This document shows, piece after piece, positions 23,506 through 25,263 of a DNA stretch of 25,263 bases; within the stretch, counting starts at the first letter, position 1, and the number at the start of each line of letters is the position of its first letter. The notes under the pieces are model-generated. The model was given only the letters and a program-made list of their open reading frames with translations, made no database searches and was not told where the DNA came from. Source of the DNA: Clostridia bacterium (GTDB lineage Bacteria > Bacillota_A > Clostridia > Christensenellales > Borkfalkiaceae); the NCBI GenBank assembly GCA_017621955.1, contig JAGASB010000280.1, forward strand, positions 1-25,263. The letters run 5' to 3'. A program made the translations under genes and the position numbers.

Positions 23506-23535
23506 GCGCACCCAATCGGGTGCGCTTTTGTTTTT
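23506..23535 (+). terminator. TPP riboswitch-controlled terminator
   Basis: Stem GCGCACCC (23506-23513) and GGGTGCGC (23518-23525), then TTTTGTTTTT. Its 5' arm can also pair with GGGTGC inside the aptamer (23425-23430), which gives a plausible antiterminator. Confidence 0.9.
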
Positions 23536-23562
23536 AGGCTAGTAGCGAATAAAGGAGGACTT

Positions 23563-24678
23563 ATGTCAAATCTTTTAACCCCTTACGCAATCGACGTTTT
23601 TGAGCCGATTGCAAAATGGACGTCATTAGGCGTAGTATTAGCGCTTATCGTCTGTGCAATAGCCGTGTTCTTTGCTAAAAAGAATTACTTCCCAAAGTTT
23701 TGTAAACTTGCACTGTTCGGCTTGCTTATCTATCTTTTAGTTGTTGGTATAACCGGACTTATTATGGAAATTGCAAAGAGCTTTGACCCCACTTACGTTG
23801 AGGAAAATTATATGGATAGACAAGCGGTAACAAAGTATATATTTATCCCTATAACCTGTCTATTGTTCTTGCTATTATTAACTGCAATTTGCACTGCAAT
23901 AGTTAATAAAAAGTCAAAGACCGACAACGTTAAAGCAAACGTGAAAAAGACACTTGCTATTTTCGGAATAATCGACCTTGCTTGCCTTGTCGCAGTAGGC
24001 GTTCTTTTAACCGTTTACTTTGAGCAAGTAAAAGAGTGGTACACCACCTTAAACCAACCCGTTCTTTACGTTTCGTCAGCACTTGTAATAGTGATTATTA
24101 TAGCGCTCAGTTTCCTTTTGGACAAAAACAATTCTCCACTAAACACACGCTGTCTATCACTTGCAGGCGTAACGGTTGCAATGAGTTTTGGACTTTCTTA
24201 CATAAAGATTTTTGAAATGCCACAAGGGGGTTCTATAACGCTGTTTTCATTACTGCCCGTTATGATTTTTTCATACATTTACGGCACCAAAAAAGGCGTT
24301 TTCGTATGCCTTATATACGGTGTTTTACAAGCAATACAAGACCCGTGGATAATTCACCCTGCGCAATTCTTGCTTGACTATCCCGTAGCGTTTGCAGCAA
24401 TAGGTCTTTCGGGTGCGTTTGCAAACCTTAAATCATTTAATAAACTTCCACAGGTTGCCTTTTTATTAGGCGGAATACTTGCAGGCGTTATTAGATTTTT
24501 ATCGCACGTTTTATCGGGAGTATTTGCTTTTGCCTCAACTTACGCTGGCGATTTAGATTCTTGGCTATATAGCCTTGGCTATAACAGTTTTGTGTTTATC
24601 GACTTAGCAATCGTTCTGGCAGTAGGTATGGTAGTATTTTCATCAAAATCTTTCTTAAAAGAACTAAAAAAATATTAA
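23563..24678 (+). CDS. thiT: Thiamine ECF transporter subunit ThiT with extra N-terminal membrane domain
   Basis: Binds thiamine in the membrane for import with the ECF module. Residues from about 197 to 371 are ThiT: SYIKIFEMPQGGSITLFSLLP, FSYIYGTKKGVFVCLIYGVLQ, IHPAQFLLDYPVAFAAIGLSG and LSHVLSGVFAFA carry the thiamine-site signature. Normal ThiT is about 180-200 residues. Here a front part of nearly 200 residues adds about five membrane helices (around 20-37, 45-68, 92-114, 128-152, 167-186) with no recognised family. AAAGGAGG lies just before ATG 23563. The ATG at 23473 is inside the riboswitch and rejected. It is under TPP control, and a thiamine pyrophosphokinase gene faces it downstream. 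Confidence 0.92.
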   Translation: MSNLLTPYAIDVFEPIAKWTSLGVVLALIVCAIAVFFAKKNYFPKFCKLALFGLLIYLLVVGITGLIMEIAKSFDPTYVEENYMDRQAVTKYIFIPITCLLFLLLLTAICTAIVNKKSKTDNVKANVKKTLAIFGIIDLACLVAVGVLLTVYFEQVKEWYTTLNQPVLYVSSALVIVIIIALSFLLDKNNSPLNTRCLSLAGVTVAMSFGLSYIKIFEMPQGGSITLFSLLPVMIFSYIYGTKKGVFVCLIYGVLQAIQDPWIIHPAQFLLDYPVAFAAIGLSGAFANLKSFNKLPQVAFLLGGILAGVIRFLSHVLSGVFAFASTYAGDLDSWLYSLGYNSFVFIDLAIVLAVGMVVFSSKSFLKELKKY

Positions 24679-24689
24679 CCAAAAAACAC

Positions 24690-24725
24690 ATATCCCCGTG
24701 TTGCGTCCTTGCAACACGGGGATAT
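24690..24725. terminator. Strong bidirectional terminator between thiT and thiN
   Basis: A perfect 15-bp stem, ATATCCCCGTGTTGC (24690-24704) and GCAACACGGGGATAT (24711-24725), with a 6-nt loop and T-rich sequence on the plus-strand side. Confidence 0.92.
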
Positions 24726-24733
24726 TTTTTTAT

Positions 24734-25263
24734 TTATTTTTCGTATACTACAAGCGCTTGACCGTAATCAATATCATATTCAACCGCACAATCCATAACA
24801 ACGTTGCTTATACCTCGTGTATCGGCCGTGGTCAGCGTAAGTTTATTTAACGGATAATATAGTCCGCTTGAACAGTTAAACTTACAATCGCCACCGTAAG
24901 GAATAAACGATAACGTACTGCCTTTTTTGTCAATTAGTTCCGTTATGGTAGCACCGTCTTTTATATAAGCATTAACACCCAAATCTTTTGCGATTTTAAG
25001 AAGAGCAATATTACCTAAAACGTGTTCAATCTTTCCACCGTAAGCGCCGTAAATAACTATCGTTTTTGCGCCCTGTTCAACAGCAAACCTTACGGCACGT
25101 TCACCATCTGTAAAATTTTTTTGGGCGTCAAGTGCTATTACGTTTTCATTTTTAGGTGCCGTTTTTAAACTGTCAAAATCACCAACGACAGCAAGCACGT
25201 TCTTAACCCCAACTTTATCCTTAAACTTATACCCAGCGTCCGCATAAATAACGTTTTGTTCAC
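24734..25263 (-). CDS. thiN: Thiamine pyrophosphokinase, C-terminal part (start beyond window)
   Basis: Transfers pyrophosphate from ATP to imported thiamine, making TPP, the ligand of the riboswitch next door. The frame is open to the right edge, reading VIYADAGYKFKDKVGV and then VLAVVGDFDSLK. This GDFDS motif, followed by DAQKNFTDGERAV (D..K..TD motif) and VIYGAYGGKIEHVLGNIALL (GGR-x-DH-like, reading GGKIEH), is typical of the family. The C-terminal part has the TPK beta-sandwich with KLTLTTADTRGISNVV (usually GxSN). At least 176 residues are visible, so roughly the first 25-30 residues are missing. A GTG at 25196-25198 is internal and not the start. Confidence 0.93.
   Translation of the reverse strand, partial: EQNVIYADAGYKFKDKVGVKNVLAVVGDFDSLKTAPKNENVIALDAQKNFTDGERAVRFAVEQGAKTIVIYGAYGGKIEHVLGNIALLKIAKDLGVNAYIKDGATITELIDKKGSTLSFIPYGGDCKFNCSSGLYYPLNKLTLTTADTRGISNVVMDCAVEYDIDYGQALVVYEK

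Noticed and set aside
23473..23562. Longer ThiT frame beginning inside the TPP riboswitch
   Set aside because: It would translate the aptamer and terminator; ATG 23563 has a strong AAAGGAGG.

Overview
The window (about 25 kb, AT-rich) looks like a chromosomal segment of an anaerobic Bacillota, most likely class Clostridia. The reasons are: AGGAGG-type ribosome binding sites, TTGACA/TATAAT promoters, B12-independent ECF-type vitamin transporters under FMN and TPP riboswitches, an obg-yhbY-nadD-yqeK-rsfS housekeeping cluster, a flavodiiron protein, DUF3343 beside a cysteine desulfurase, and a CdaR/PucR-type regulator. A Christensenellales-like uncultured lineage is possible, but this is only an impression. 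No phage, IS element, CRISPR array or tRNA gene was seen.

Layout. 1-1071: the 5' third of a 23S rRNA gene on the minus strand. It has its own promoter and a leader of about 300 nt, and no 16S gene precedes it. 1224-1772: a DUF436/YwlG gene on the plus strand. 1837-3319: a gene remnant and an NADP isocitrate dehydrogenase whose start region is tandemly duplicated. 3334-9151: a long minus-strand run made of ribU (behind an FMN riboswitch), tsaE, tsaB, rimI, an alpha/beta hydrolase, a membrane-anchored murF and ddl. It combines riboflavin uptake, the t6A tRNA modification proteins and the last steps of peptidoglycan precursor synthesis. 9158-10452: a degenerate DeoC-like protein and a small membrane protein. 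10449-15228: rsfS, a nadD-yqeK fusion, yhbY, obg and nth, with a plus-strand membrane protein inserted between yhbY and nadD. 15295-17444: DUF3343, a cysteine desulfurase, and two small proteins of unknown function. 17431-21105: an S41 protease, a CdaR/PucR regulator and a flavodiiron protein. 21163-22661: an MsmX/UgpC-type sugar ABC ATPase with a charged helical tail. 22713-25263: a YfbR-like HD phosphohydrolase, a TPP-riboswitch-controlled thiamine transporter with a large extra membrane domain, and the end of a thiamine pyrophosphokinase gene.

The most notable signals are about gene expression rather than a new operon. The 23S gene is unlinked and self-promoted. Several start codons (DUF436, tsaE, nadD and a 31-codon ORF) lie only 6-9 nt after a good -10 box and have no ribosome binding site, which predicts leaderless mRNAs. 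One gene appears to start at ATA, with an ideal ribosome binding site and an ATAG overlap with the previous gene. Divergent promoters share a -35 element between thiT and yfbR. Several proteins carry unusual extra domains (MurF, ThiT, MsmX). Everything here comes from reading the sequence; no database search was run.
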